64,000 nt of DNA. It comes from Psilocybe azurescens (taxonomy: Eukaryota; Basidiomycota; Agaricomycetes; Agaricales; Agrocybaceae). Positions 1 to 12,200 of this stretch are shown piece after piece (the stretch's first letter is position 1; the number at the start of each line of letters is the position of its first letter). Position numbers and translations under genes: made by a program. Location: contig JAJIRX010000742.1 of assembly GCA_023853785.1 (NCBI GenBank), positions 124,001 to 188,000 on the forward strand, given 5' to 3'. The notes below the pieces were generated by a model, which made no database searches, was not told the origin of the DNA, and saw only the letters and a program-made list of their open reading frames with translations.

Positions 1-2108
1 TGCGCAGTGGGCTGCAGCTGCAGAGCCTGAGGTATTATTCCATCGGGCCAGGTGGAGGGCCTCTGCACACCAGAGGGCCCTCACGTCTCCCTGCTGGGCC
101 CGACAGATCCGCTGTCGTTTGAAGACTCGCCCCAGAAGTCGCGTGGTGTATTTTCTACGATGGGAGTCATACGACTCGTTGGCTATCTCTAGGTTGCCCG
201 TCCAATTTCTTGGAAGGCACGTGTGACCTTGTCAGTCCTCGATCCGCATGGGCGGTCACTATGTGTTGTCTGGCATGTCTCTGGTGGCAGCCGCTGTATA
301 CTCCGCGCGCTACATCTCTGACCGCTTCCTCCCAGACAAAGCGATCGACCTCGTGGATGAAGCCGCCTCGTCGCTCCGCCTCTCCCAGGAGCCGAAGCCT
401 GACGAGCTTGAAGCGCTCGACCGCGAGATCATGACGCTTCAGATCGAATTGGAGAGCCTGAAGGAGACGGATGTGTTCAGCGTAGAGCGGCGGGGCAAGT
501 TGGAGGCGGAGTTGATGGCGAAGAGGCAGCAGGCGGATGAGTTGACGACGCTGTAGCAGACTGGTGCGTCCTGCAAAGTTTTTATTCACACTAGGAGATA
601 ATGGAAATAACGCTCGTCATCAGCGCGCAACAGGCTACAGAAGATCAAAGACACAAAGAAACAGCTCGAAGACGCCAAGTACCAGCTCGGGGTCGTGCAG
701 CGGCAAGGCCAATTTAGTTCGCGTCAAGACTGCGCTTCTCCACCATCCAGGATCTGGAAAGCAGCTCCCGAGTGACCATGAGTCCTCGTTGGAACAGATG
801 GAGGAATCCCCGCTGGCCATGCTCCATGATAGGGTGACGTCGAACGATATTTCGAGCGTTGTTGTGAAGGCGACGGGCATCCCGGTGCAGAATCTGTTGA
901 AGGGAGAACGGGATAAGCTCGTGCATGTCGTTATTCTGTTATTTATTCTTTTGTCTTTTTCTTCTTTTGGCTTCTTCTTTCTCTTTCATGACTTGTGTTC
1001 TGGTATATATTGTTTGATTCCAGATGGAAGAGCCGCTTCGCGAGCGTGTTGTAGGGCACGACCACGTCGTCGAGTCGATCAGCGACGCCGTCCGGATTTC
1101 TCGTGCGGGCCTTTAAGCTCCCAATTGCCCCGATGTGTCCTTTTTGTTCTTGGGTCCTACTGGTGTAGGAAAGGTGCGTTTGCTTTCTTCTGAGCGTCGT
1201 TTCGTCTCGCTTTATAAACAAAAGCGTCTTTTCTGACTGACTGAACCATTATTTGTCCAGACGGAGCTGTGTAAAGCTCTTGCGGCGTTCTTGTAAAATG
1301 ATGAACAAAGAGGGCTGATCACGATCAACATGTCTGAGGTAAGTTCGAGTTCTCTTCTCTAGGCCGTTATTTTGGGAGGCTTACGGGTCTCATGTCTTTT
1401 CTTTTAGTATCATGACCGCCATACTATTTCACGTCTGATCGGTGCAGCCCCTGGATATGTTGGATTGGACGAAGGAGGGCAGTTGATCGAGGCTGTTCGT
1501 CGGAAGCCGTATGGTATGATTTCTTCTTTCTTTTTGCGCAGAGTGCGGTTTGTCTGGACTCTGACATCATCGATATAACACTTTAGCTGTCATATTGCTC
1601 GACGGGCTGGAGAAGGCCCATAAGGTTGGTTGATTGGTGATATATATACGCGATATTTATGATTGCTCTGTGGCTGACACTAACACCTTTTCTGACAGGA
1701 TGTCTCGATGATCTTGCTGTAAATCTTGGACGAAGGGACTATAACAGACAGTCAAGGTCGCAAATTTGATTTCAAGGTACCATTTCTCTCCCTTTTCACT
1801 ACATTCACCATCGTTTAAATCTCTCTTCACTCCCAGAACACCATCATCTGCCTGACCAGCAACCTCGGCTCCGACATCCTCGTACACTCATCCGCATGCG
1901 ACCCCGAAACAGGCATGGTAGCGCACGCAGGAGTACTTCCCGCCCGGGCTGCTCATCCGCTCAGACTCCATGCTTGTGTTCAACAAATCTTCTAGAACCT
2001 CGGACCCCAAAGTCGTCTTGCTGCGCCTGAACGATGTCGCGAAGCGGCTCAAGCACAGGCGCATCAACCTCGATGTTGATGATGCCGCGCACGACTGGCT
2101 GGCACGGG
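1..2108 (+). pseudogene. Hsp78/ClpB-type chaperone relic A
   Basis: This is a degenerate copy of the intact HSP78 at 14722-18316, reading on the opposite strand. Bases 1-85 match the Gly-rich N-terminal exon. Homology jumps at about 285 to the middle domain and runs through the second AAA domain until the sequence breaks off inside the C-terminal domain. The first nucleotide-binding domain is missing. At least four in-frame stops interrupt it where the intact gene has sense codons: TAG at 554 (Trp in the intact gene), TAA at 1114 (Gln), TAA at 1294 (Tyr) and TAA at 1720 (Gln). Intron sequences are retained at the same places, so it arose by DNA duplication and not from mRNA. It may start left of the window. 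It fuses directly to a WrbA fragment at about 2108-2117. Confidence 0.9.
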
Positions 2109-2116
2109 TACTCCTG

Positions 2117-2540
2117 CAGAGATTTTGACCAAGATGTCCGCCCCACCACAGTCTGACCTCCCAATCGCAACGCCGCAAACGTTGATCGAGTACGATGCGT
2201 TTCTTTCCGGGATTCCTACTCGGTATGGTAATATGCACGCTCAGTTGAAGGTATTGACCCCCAAAATTACTGAGTATATGCGCATATTCTCACCTTTTTA
2301 ATATGGCCAGGTATTCTGAGATGCTACTGGATGATTATGGGCGCAAGGGAGCATCACAGAAAAGTATACAAACGTGTTCGTAGGAACATCTAACCCTGGA
2401 GGGGGACAGGAGACTACTGTGATCACTTTTTGTCGACTCTGGTACACCACGGCATGATCTTTGTTCCACTGGGATATGGAAGTGGATTTAGGAACTTGGT
2501 CTTCCTAGACGAGGTCCATGGAGGTATGTCCCATAATCTG
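2117..2540 (+). pseudogene. WrbA-like quinone oxidoreductase fragment
   Basis: The sequence matches the middle exons of the WrbA paralogue at 33222-34171 (reverse strand) starting just inside its third exon. The flavodoxin-like GIPTRYGNM segment and the GGGQET segment are recognisable. The region around 2428 has lost one base relative to the paralogue (CACTTTTTG against CACTTTCCTG), which breaks the frame, and the last exon is deleted. It forms the outer end of the left arm of the inverted duplication and is joined head-on to the Hsp78 relic. No functional product is expected. Confidence 0.85.
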
Positions 2541-2815
2541 AACAGAAAGAATAGCGCAGCCAAGTCGAAAAACAACATCAAGTCATAAATCACGTATTGA
2601 AGCGTACCTCTGAAAATGGATTGCATGTACTGGGCCTTGTAATTTCTTTACAAATAGCGACAATTAAACAACAGAAAATCTATAATGGTTGAGAAGCTTT
2701 AGTATATTTCTTTGATGTACTAACAACGACTGACGCCATACCATCTAATGCTCAATTTAGGATGATAGTAGAAACCACATTCGCAACAGAGGCTGCGCAA
2801 GCAGAGCATAACAGC

Positions 2816-3809
2816 TCAATATCCTTCTCCAGAAACTATCGAGTTTTTCATTAGAGTCACACAAGACGACCTATGCAATTCTTCAATTAAAATGGTTCAA
2901 CCAATAAATTGGATAAGAATTACTCACGTTCCTATCCTTTCTGCTCCAGCCAAAAACATCTCCTTACAAGCTTCGAAGAAGCGAATGCCTCCAGACTCTT
3001 TGACTTGCACACTGCCTTTATATCTCACTGTCTCGCACACGAAACGCACATCTTCTTTAGTCGCTCCACCTCCTGATGCAAATCCAGTGGAAGTTTTTAC
3101 AAATGCCGCCCCTGCCTCTGCAGCAAGAACACAGGTTGCTATCTTGAACTCTGGACTTAGAATCGACCCAGTCTCTATGATGACCTTTACAGGAACAGGA
3201 GACGACGCCGATATGATGGTTTTCAGATGATTGTATATCTCGCGGTATTGGGGCACATCGGAGGGGAGCAGTCCGACAGGGATGACAGTGTCTATTTCGA
3301 CCGCGCCGTCTTTAACGACTTCTTGTGCTTCATTGTAGTGATCCCTGGAAGCGGGATAGATTGACGGATTGACTAGGCTTTGGCCTCTGCTGATCCAGCA
3401 CCCAGAGGAAATCCGACCACGCAACATGTGATTGTTTGCGAGTTTGATGCAGCCAGCCGTTCTGTCACCCTTTTGACATACAGTCCATTCACGCAGCAGG
3501 ACTTGATGTGAAGAGAAGAAGATAGAGGTGTCGTCATCAGTGCATCGACATCGGCTGGACAGCAACCGTGAGAATTGTACGCACTTTGAAGCCGTACTGG
3601 ATCGCCTCGTCGCAGAGGGTATCAATCTGTGAAGGCGTTGCGTCTTGTTTAAGCAATGTGTGATCGATCGTCAGAGGAAAACGTGGGTGATTGGGCGCCG
3701 TCAAGGATGACAATGGCGTTGATTCTTCGGTGAAAGAATCCTGAGCAAGGACTAAAGCTACTATAACTTGAAGAAAGCTGGATTACTCTCGCTCTGTAGG
3801 TTCGGCTAT
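2816..3809 (-). pseudogene. Deoxyribose-phosphate aldolase pseudogene (left-arm copy)
   Basis: Collinear with the intact deoC at 32011-33023 across all four exons. The start codon is ATA instead of ATG (3809-3807). Codon 9 (Trp in the intact gene) is TAA (3785-3783). The acceptor of the second intron has changed from AG to AA. The catalytic-core segments around FVKTSTG are still readable. The matching bases include the introns, so this is a DNA-level copy. With the start, an early codon and a splice site all lost, it cannot encode the enzyme. It lies tail-to-tail with the WrbA fragment in the left arm. Confidence 0.92.
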
Positions 3810-4059
3810 GGCGTGGGTTCAAGCAGAAGAAAGTAATTGGACGGAGAAAGGGGCTGGGAGTAAGTTGTGAACTTGGTAAAGAAAGTCCAATCGGAGAGAG
3901 TTCACCCGATATCGACAGTGGCGGACCGTAGTCACCGTCGATTGTTGTTGCCTATTTCGTCTCGAACACCGATTGGGTCCGGGACATGAAGTTGACATGA
4001 ACCAACCAAACTCTTGAGGATTTCTGGCCAATTCCAGTTTAATTTTTGAACATCCATGA

Positions 4060-5418
4060 TCAGTTAAGCTTATATTTTATCGTCAGAAGGTGGAGTCGCT
4101 GAAGGAATGTGTATGTGAAATCTATCACTGCATGCATTCGAAGACATCTAATGACTGATTTGTCCTGGGGTTCTCGAATGTAGAGCCCAGTACTGCGTGA
4201 ACCAAGCATGAACCATATTTGAATGATACATTCGACCCTGCGACTATCTCCTCCGAAGCTGATACGTTGAACGCTAATGTCGGAGGCATGAATCCCTGCC
4301 TATTTTCAGTATTACTATTCAACACTCCTGAAAACACTGACGTAGTGGGTCTATCTTTAGATTCTATTGCAAAGACGTCACTGGCGGTGCAGACGTTGCA
4401 CCGCTCATGAGACCGGCAGTGTTACTGTGTAATTTTATTGTGTATATTGTTTTCAGAAAAATTCATCTCTGCTATGCCTCCAGCAGTTAACAAATTTATC
4501 GAAACACTAATACCCTTCCGGGGACGTTCTATAAGCGGAAAGCTCCAGACCGACACATGGTTGATTTACCGTTTAAGATGACTTTGGGTTCCAAAATTAA
4601 GTACCGATCGGTAACTAATAATAAACATGAGCCAAGCGAAAACGGCCTTGCTCTCTCAGGTTGTACTCGGCCATGCTGCTGAAAATAACGCGGGTGTGAA
4701 AGATCTCCAATGATGTTACTTGAAAGACATCCATGCGACATATCGCACGCATAAATGATTAATCTATATGTCCATTGGCAGAACCTCGTACATATTGTTG
4801 CCGAATGAATTGCTGATGCTGGAATGAGACCCATCCGATGTTTCCACTCCACAATTTTGACAACATGGCACGCCATGTATAACCAGACGCCTCCTGCACA
4901 GAGCGGAACCCATATTCGTATAAATGAAATCGTCATCCGAAGAACCAAAATAACGGGGCATCGCATTATTAAATCTACTACATATTTTTCCAACCCGGTA
5001 AATGTTAGTGATGTTGAGTTAATTGACTACACACCGATGGAGGCATCCAAGAAAGCTGCATATAGAGTAAGTCTGTATAGACACAACGGGATGGGCACGC
5101 TCATAATGAAAGATTTCTACAATATATTGTTACGCGGAGGTGAAGGGAAAAAAGTGGACGATCGATAATTATAGAAACGGAAAAAGCGTACCTCCAGGCG
5201 TTGTCGAAAAATGTTTGACAAGCGTGTCTCTAAATATATCATTTTATTCAATCATTCTCAGAGAAAGTGATGTTGCTATGTTTAACATATGTTTGCACTC
5301 GATTGTAAGAGGCCATTTGGCTATAAAAGATGGATGTAATTGAGGCTACATTCCTCAGTTCAGTGGTCGCCAAAACCTCTCTACTACTTTCCCAATTACT
5401 CAAAGCAGCTCACTCACA
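4060..5418 (+). repeat. Upstream block U1 of hydrophobin H1
   Basis: About 1.3 kb upstream of H1 is shared with the regions upstream of H4 (30400-31760, inverted) and H5 (43690-44807, same strand). Landmarks in all three are a CAGTGTTACTGTGTAAT-like segment and, close to the gene, a GGCTATAAA element. Short open frames occur in it on both strands but none is conserved between copies, so I read it as non-coding promoter-side DNA that duplicates together with the gene. Confidence 0.75.
5322..5328 (+). promoter_or_regulatory. TATA box of hydrophobin H1
   Basis: TATAAAA lies 97 bp before the H1 start codon. The same element sits at the same distance before H5 (44711) and, as TATAAAG, before H4. 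A strong TATA box fits the high, stage-specific expression known for hydrophobins. Confidence 0.6.
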
Positions 5419-5933
5419 ATGTTCGCTCGTGCATCCGCCATCTTTACCCTCGCCTTGCCCATCCTTGCTGCTGCCAGTGCCATTCCTCGCAACGATGGCC
5501 CCTCGAACCAGTGCAACACTGGCTCTTTGCAGTGCTGCAACTCTACTCAGAGCGTTAGTCACTATACCATAGCGCTTCTATACGAATGAGACTTATGTGA
5601 TCTAACTGCAGGCAACCTCGAGCTCCATTGCTGGCCTCCTTGGTCTTTTTAGGTGTTGTCGTCGGCAGCGTCACTGGGCTTGTCGGGGGTAAGTGTTTAT
5701 CTCAAAATGAGATACTATTTGACATTGACAAATGTATTCGTCTTTAGTCACCTGCTCCCCCATCTCTGTCATTGGTGTTGGTGGAAACTCCTGCACCGCT
5801 CAACCCGTCTGCTGCACCGACAACTCATTCGTACGTCTGCTCCGGCTATCGTTGTATTGTATAAATTTGACCAAATCATCTGTAGAACGGCCTCATTGCC
5901 CTCGGATGCACTCCCGTCAATCTCAACTTGTGA
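5419..5933 (+). CDS. Class I hydrophobin H1, frame broken in exon 2
   Basis: A small secreted surface-active cell-wall protein of the class I hydrophobin family. Exon 1 (5419-5553) encodes a signal peptide (MFARAS, then a hydrophobic stretch ending ASAIPR) and the first Cys and Cys-Cys pair. Exon 2 is 5612-5688, exon 3 5748-5830 and exon 4 5886-5933. The last two carry the remaining Cys, Cys, Cys-Cys, Cys. All eight cysteines are present. Exon 2 is 77 nt where the intact paralogues H2, H3 and H6 have 76. The extra base lies in a T5 run (5646-5650), so downstream cysteines are out of frame unless the frame is corrected. H4 and H5 share the same T5 run. Either a young pseudogene lineage, a repeated sequence error, or an unusual expression mechanism. 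Confidence 0.75.
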
Positions 5934-6480
5934 AAGCGTAATTGCGATTTTCTCTTACTGAAGGACATGTCGGATTCTGACTCGAAGGTGGTTGATTGGA
6001 GTGGCACTCATAATTTGTAATAAATACCTATAAAAAATGAACGATGGCTTTTGATTTTCTGGTGTAATATGATCGATTTTTAAGGGGACAAGGATCGACT
6101 CAATTGAATCTTGAGTAGCTCTACTGCTGTGCCTAGTTGTCTCGCGTAAATCGTTTATCATTCTTCTGTTACTGAGAACTATAAGCCTGGCTCTTCGCCT
6201 GAGTCTTACCCCTAGCAAATGCGTCTTCGATCACGCATGCGCCTCCGATCGTCACCTGAAATTCTCTGTATGGTTTTCTTAGTCGGGAAGACCTTCCCAA
6301 TAAGGCTTAAAGCTTGATATGCCTCTTGGGGACTTCGATTGATGGGTTACTGAATGAAATTTTACTCTTATACAAAAGACCCACATACAGATCAAGCTTG
6401 CAGAGCGTCTGGAAAGCTACTCGTAGAGGGAACTTCGACCGCAATCGTATGAATGATTTCATTTATGCAGTTGCCGCACC

Positions 6481-6952
6481 CTCAAGTATTCAACCATCGT
6501 CATCAAAAGCTCTCTATGCACGAAGTACACACAGTGCCCAGTTTTTTGCTGACGACATCCTTCTTATTCTTCAAGTTCTATCAAGGAGAACCAAGTCCAA
6601 CCCAGTGGTATATCGCCTTCATGCTCGGAATTCAATTTGTCTGACATGCAACCAACTGTTATCTTGATAATTGGACCTCCTGGTGTTGGAAAGACCGCTA
6701 TTCTGGAAGGACTAGCCAGTCGAATTGTCTCTAAAGAAGTTCCAGAGGTGCATCTATCTGATTTAATCTCAATTATGACCACTGATACCAGTTGTAGTCG
6801 TTGCACAACAAGCGCGTGCTTTCGATCGACCTTTCCGCTATCACAGCACGGTCAGGAATCAGGGGCCAGTTCGAAGAGAAATTCAAAGCGCTCCTCCGCA
6901 ACATTAAGGAGGAAAGCGGGAAGGTTATCTATTTTATTGCCGAAGTCCGTGC
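6481..6952 (+). pseudogene. Hsp78/ClpB-type chaperone relic B
   Basis: The segment starts with part of the N-terminal targeting exon of HSP78 (match to about 18210-18150) and jumps to the exon ending RRTKSNPV. It continues through the first Walker A motif (GPPGVGKT) and the exon with the Arg-rich loop up to the Walker B region. Intron sequence between these exons is retained. The central domain and the second AAA domain are absent here but present in relic A. Relics A and B cover non-overlapping parts of the gene and have the same orientation, but the N-terminal piece lies downstream of the C-terminal piece. Confidence 0.85.
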
Positions 6953-7363
6953 TGTTCATGTATTTTGACGCCCATCGTGGTTGCAGGCCGTGGCGAATCA
7001 ATCGTATACGCCCGAAGTCACACCTATATTGCGGGCAGAAAAATATGCCTTGCCGTGTGGTGTAGATAAGGAAGAGACTGGATGACTACAAACCGGTAGA
7101 AGCTGGCTCGATTTGACTGAAAGACTAGTAATCATCGTAGGGTTTTTGTACACAAATCTGTTATAGCGTATGCTCTCGTTTTACGATTGAAGCAAACTAG
7201 TGAACGAATGATTCCGAGAGCACGGTCACTGGTCTAATCTGAGGTCACGTATTAGAAAATTAGAATAGTCAAGAGGGAGAGATATGTAGCACTGAGCAAA
7301 AATTACACAAAGCTTGATCAATAAACTCATTGAAGAGAAACCTACAGTAAAGAGTAAAAAGTG
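6953..7363. other. Intergenic, no gene seen
   Basis: AT-rich spacer between Hsp78 relic B and the tRNA genes. No conserved open frame, repeat or RNA gene was recognised. Confidence 0.5.
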
Positions 7364-7437
7364 TGATTCGACCCAGGCTTGAACTGAGGACCTTCTGTGT
7401 GTTAGACAGATGCGATAACCAACTACGCCATCGAACC
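7364..7437 (-). tRNA. tRNA-Val (anticodon AAC), copy 1
   Basis: A 74-nt cloverleaf folds on the minus strand. The acceptor stem is GGTTCGA/TCGAATC, and the anticodon stem TCTGT/ACAGA closes the loop CTAACAC, giving anticodon AAC (Val). The T arm is CTCAG with loop TTCAAGC and CTGGG. There is no intron. It differs from copy 2 by one base in the T loop (A for G), which is tolerated at that position. Confidence 0.93.
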
Positions 7438-7536
7438 GATGATGCCTGACGTTTGCCATTACACCCTGCCAGGCCTTACTTTTAGCCGCCCATTTGAAAA
7501 TGAAAAGAGAAATCATGCGGAAGGAGGAATAAAAAG

Positions 7537-7610
7537 TGATTCGACCCAGGCTCGAACTGAGGACCTTCTGTGTGTTAGACAGATGCGATAACCAACTACG
7601 CCATCGAACC
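7537..7610 (-). tRNA. tRNA-Val (anticodon AAC), copy 2
   Basis: Same 74-nt cloverleaf as copy 1 with anticodon AAC and the standard TTCGAGC T loop, no intron. It lies 99 bp from copy 1 in the same orientation. The short flanks just beyond the 3' ends are similar in both (AAAAAGTG context), so the pair is a small tandem duplication. Confidence 0.94.
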
Positions 7611-9255
7611 AGTTGACGGATGTTCAGTGCTAGGCCCCTTTGTAGATTCGACATTGTTATAGACCTTTCCCATGCGCATTGCGATTCTCCTATGAGGAAC
7701 GTGTAGTTTTCTAATTCGTTTCAGCTGCTTGTTTGCGGGCATAATATCTACTACATCCAATGAGATACGACTGCATCCTTTGTTTATTCAATATTTTTCT
7801 CTAACTCTGAGTCTGCCAGGGTCCAGTGGCATAACCCACAGGTATAAATAAAGACAAAACATGTGCACGTGGATAAGTCCTCGCCTCGTGCCTCAGGCCA
7901 GGGGTCGGGACTCGGACGCGTCTTGCTTTGTACCATAATCATCACCACCATGACATTGTATATCTCCGAGTCATATACAGGGTTTATCAGCTCGACATCA
8001 TTCATGACATATCGAAACGAGATTTACACAGTGGTAAGCCCTGGGCCGGATCGCTAATAGGGGTTTGAAACATATAGAAGTGCCACACAGCGCATATATA
8101 TGGTGAATTTTCACACTTTCCGTCGAAGAGAATGCCCTTTGATAACTATTTCATTTTCATTGTCTTCCGGATGATATCTCCTATAGTATGTCCGGACGGT
8201 GTGCAATATACAAACTGCAAATTTAGACGTATAAACAAGCTATCCAGAGCACATTATTAACGTGAGTTCTCAACTAGTCAGCTACATATTGGTCTTGAAG
8301 CATCGTCAACAATAGCTCAATTGATCCGCCAATAATTCCGGCAATGATGGCAATGAAGCTCGGGATATTCATGGTTGACTTGGGCCTACGGAGTCGTGCC
8401 CAGTAACTGAATCTGGTGCATTCCAATATGAAAAAGGTCAGAAGTCAAGTCCATATATGCGCCTTTATCGCTTAATATAGGAGGCGCACTGACAGTTATG
8501 AGAGCCTAAAGTGCTTCCCCGATCGACGAACGTGTGGCTTAGACTCAATGGACAGACCGCCTACTGCCTGCCGAGTTCGAGAGAGGAGGCCGGGACTACG
8601 ACTTTAATGAACCATCTCATTTGCGCCGCAAAATCAAATCATCTGCATTCAGTTTTCAATTTGCTTGACAATGTTTACTACCAGATGATAATCGTAATGA
8701 AGAGCAACACACGAAGTGCACCTTGGACGGTAGATTCTATCGGCGACAAAGAGCGATGATGATACTTTTGTCATTCCTGCCAAATTCACCGACTTCCTTC
8801 TTCACAGACGCTAGTGGACTATTTTCAAGGAAACAATCCCATTATTGGGTTGTGCCATGAATTATGCTAGAATTTTGCCAGAATTAATACTCTGCGGCGC
8901 CAAACCGGGGCGGTTCCGCCACGATAGCCAAATATAGGTGTGGCACGTGTGTCAGCAGAACGAGTCAAGAGCTGAGCTCTGAGACTTCGGATCGTGACTT
9001 TGAGAACGTTCTAGTCAGGCAGCCCTTATCTACAGCGTTCGAGGTCTTGTCATCTCACCTCTGCACATTCTTTACATCCCTCAAGGCTCCGACACCTCTC
9101 ACACAACAGCTTGCACGCTTACAAGTCCTCAGAAGTTTTTGCATCAAGTTTTACGGTCCAAAAGACCACACCCGGACAGCTCGACCACATCCGAAGGAGT
9201 CTTTCTAGCAAAGTCTCCTTCCCTGGGTCGTTCGGTCTGATTTTTGCCCATCTGC
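7611..9255. other. Intergenic and 5' region of the IBtk-like gene
   Basis: No convincing coding region. The short open frames here lack protein-like composition or splice context. The last few hundred bases before 9256 are pyrimidine-rich with several CTCACC/CACCTC stretches, typical of a fungal promoter and leader, but no single element can be assigned. Confidence 0.45.
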
Positions 9256-12200
9256 ATGACCTTGCTCCATGACTACTTCAACACACGGAACTTGCAGGCC
9301 TTCCAGCGCTTGCTCGATGGCAGCAATGAACGCGGATCCTCAGCCGTTGCTTCGTCATCCTCTGGGGGCCCAGGGTCCAGCTATACAGGCGGCGGAGGTG
9401 GAGGGAAATCCTGGAATCGTTCCGGAGGAGTGATGCACAACGTACCCGCCAATAATGTCGATGTGAACGCCAAAGACTGGCTCGGAAGGACCGTCCTACA
9501 CCTTGTCTGCGCTTCGCTGGAAAGCATCGAGTATGCACGCGCCTTGCTCAAGCATGCAAACGTGGATGTCAATCTGCCAGATACTGAAAGCATGTGGACC
9601 CCTTTACACCGAGCACTATACTCCGCGAATCTTCCAGTCGCGTAAGTACAACCCTTCGTATAGTTTATACATATCTTTCGTTCGCTGGCAATACGATGTG
9701 CTGACGTCATGTTATCAAATTTCAGGCTCCTGCTATTGCAACGTTCGGATATCGATACTACCTCGAAGGATTTGGAAGGTTATACAGCTATCGACTTGTA
9801 TAATTCGACGGTCAATGGGACGAAGCCTGATCCAGACGGAGCCAACGCAGAGCTGTACACATGGGGAACGAATAAGTACGTAGCATTTTTCCGCAGATCA
9901 AATTGTCGGTATGTATACAAACCGTCTATGATTCTAGAAATGCGGCTCTTGGTTTATCGGATGCAGACGACAGAGTACATCCCGACCACGTCGTTATCAA
10001 ACCCAAGGAAGAATCCCCAACGTTGTCTACCATGACATTGGCGTCTCGATTCCATCCCATTCCCGTCCGTCAGGTCCACATGTCGAAGTTACACACAGGT
10101 GCTATCTTTTGCATTGTGCTGTTCGAATGCCATTCTAATCCGGGCACTCAATTTAGTGGTCATCACTGGAGAGCATGAAGGCAATCTCCGTCTTTGTGGA
10201 TTTGGAAGCGGTGGCAGGTGCGCTTTGTTCCTAAAAACCATCTCTTCAAATGGAAGATGCTCAATCGAACTTTTCCAGGCTAGGATCTTCGCAGCATATG
10301 CAATATAGCCTCAAACCTCTTCCCTCCTTCCAACTTGCAAGTCCAGAGTGTAGCAGTCGGCCAAGATCATACACTTGCACTGACAACGACCGGAGATGTT
10401 TATTCTTGGGGTCTAAATCGTTTCTCGCAGCTGGGATATATAGTGGAACTGTCAAGCACTGCGACTGCCCGACACGAGGAGCCGATACAGAGCGTTCCGA
10501 AGAGAGTGGTGGGGCCTTTGCGGAGAGAGGTTGTATGTGGCGTCGCTGCAAGCAAGAATGCGTCGGCGTGCTGGACCAAAGATACTGTTTTTACGTGGGG
10601 CACCAATACAGGCCAGCTTGGTACGCCCCAGGTCTCCCTTCCACTGAACAGCTCTCATCTATATTTTAGGGTACGACAAGAATGCACAACCGGTACAGAT
10701 ACTTCCCCGTCCCGTCACCAAGTTCTCGAATACCGTTATCGATCTTGCTATGAGTGTATGTGCCCTGTGTTGGTGTGGTGTTAAGAGAGACTGATTTTTG
10801 TTCGAAAATAGGATACTGTTCTCGTTGGTCTCCTCGACACGCACCATGTGGAGTGTATTTGGAATGACAGGCATTTTCGAATCAGGTACTTGAACTGCTA
10901 ACGTTTTCGACCGCTTTAGTTTCTTACGTCCGATTAGCTTCCCCATGCATGCTTTCCCTACCGGTATCGAACCCTATCGACCTCCGCAATCGATCAGGGA
11001 CTCTTGGATTTCCAAAGTGACGTGTTGCGACGACACTTTTGCTGCTCTCTCTTCAAACGGCGAGGTGTTTACCTTTTCATCTCCGAACTCCAATGCCGAC
11101 GTGACGTCTGGTGATGGGCGAAGTTTCAAGCCGCAGAGGGTTTGGGCTTTGAGGAAGAAGTTCAGCGCTGTGAAGGTATATCTCACAAATACGCTTGTTT
11201 TGGTCGCATTGTGAATTAACCACTGGTGTTGTAGGATGTTGCCCTCGGCTCAGATGGATCCATCATCATCTGCACAGAGTCAGGGCACGTCTTTGTGCGC
11301 ACACGGAACGTAAAAAGTGCATCTGGGAAGGCCTTCAAGTTTGATCGCGTCCCGTTCTTGCAGCGGGTGACGCGGGTCTGCGCGAACAGCTCAGGCGCAT
11401 TCGGAGCGCTGAGGGTTGACTACAAACCGAAACCCATCGATGTACTCGGGAATATGATATCGCAGGATCTTCGGACTGTGCAGCCATACCTGGAGTTTTA
11501 TCGGGGTGGCGATAATGATAAGCACTCGGAAAGTGGAACCGGAACGGATAACAGGACGGCAGGACGGAGGATGAGGTCGAGTTCGCGTTCGGTTGGCGGG
11601 CTTTCGCTATCTGCATCTTTGATGCTCGACGCGGACGAACCTGAGGACGTTAGCATCGAAATTGACATTTTCCGTGTACTGGAGCTATGCGATGTGCTGG
11701 TGTGCGAGCGGCAGATGCGGAAGGCTGGAACGGGCAGCGTCGGATATGACGGGACGAGGCTTCCGCATGGCGCAGATGCGGTGGTGCATGTACAAGCCTG
11801 TGCGTTCCCGGTGCACAGTGCGATGCTCGCTGCTCGTTCGGCCGTTTTCCAGGGTCTTCTAGAGAGAGGTGGGGTTGGAGGGATTAGAGGGGATCAGGAC
11901 TCGAATCTCAGTATTAAGCTGCTTCCAGCGGCACGCGGACCTGGGTTAGGCGTCGCCAAGCTCGCTCGACTCGCCATCAAGGGGTGCCAGCCTCTCACAG
12001 TGCTTATTTTCCTCCAGTACATCTATTCCGATGAACTGCTGGCTGTGTGGGACAGGAGGATCAGCACCGCTGCCGAATCCCAGTTGAACACCATCAATGC
12101 GAACCCGACGTCCGTGAAGACGGAGTTGCAGGCGCTTGCGAATCTTTTGGATTTGCCAGCGTTGAGTCATGCGCTCGAGCCTCCTGTAAAGAGGGAGCCC

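Larger units (their letters stand above)
2117..6475. repeat. Left arm of a ~4.4-kb inverted duplication
   Basis: This segment carries, in mirror order, the same elements as 29357-33906: WrbA exons, the deoC-WrbA spacer, deoC, the deoC upstream repeat, the hydrophobin upstream block, a hydrophobin gene and its 3' flank. Genes on the plus strand in one arm are on the minus strand in the other. The arms look roughly 80-90 percent identical by eye. The left deoC is dead and the right deoC intact. The left arm sits between two Hsp78 relics. Confidence 0.88.

Noticed and set aside
10250..10669. Overlapping open frames on both strands inside the IBtk-like gene
   Set aside because: They are other-frame readings of the RCC1 exons, which carry the clear protein signal.
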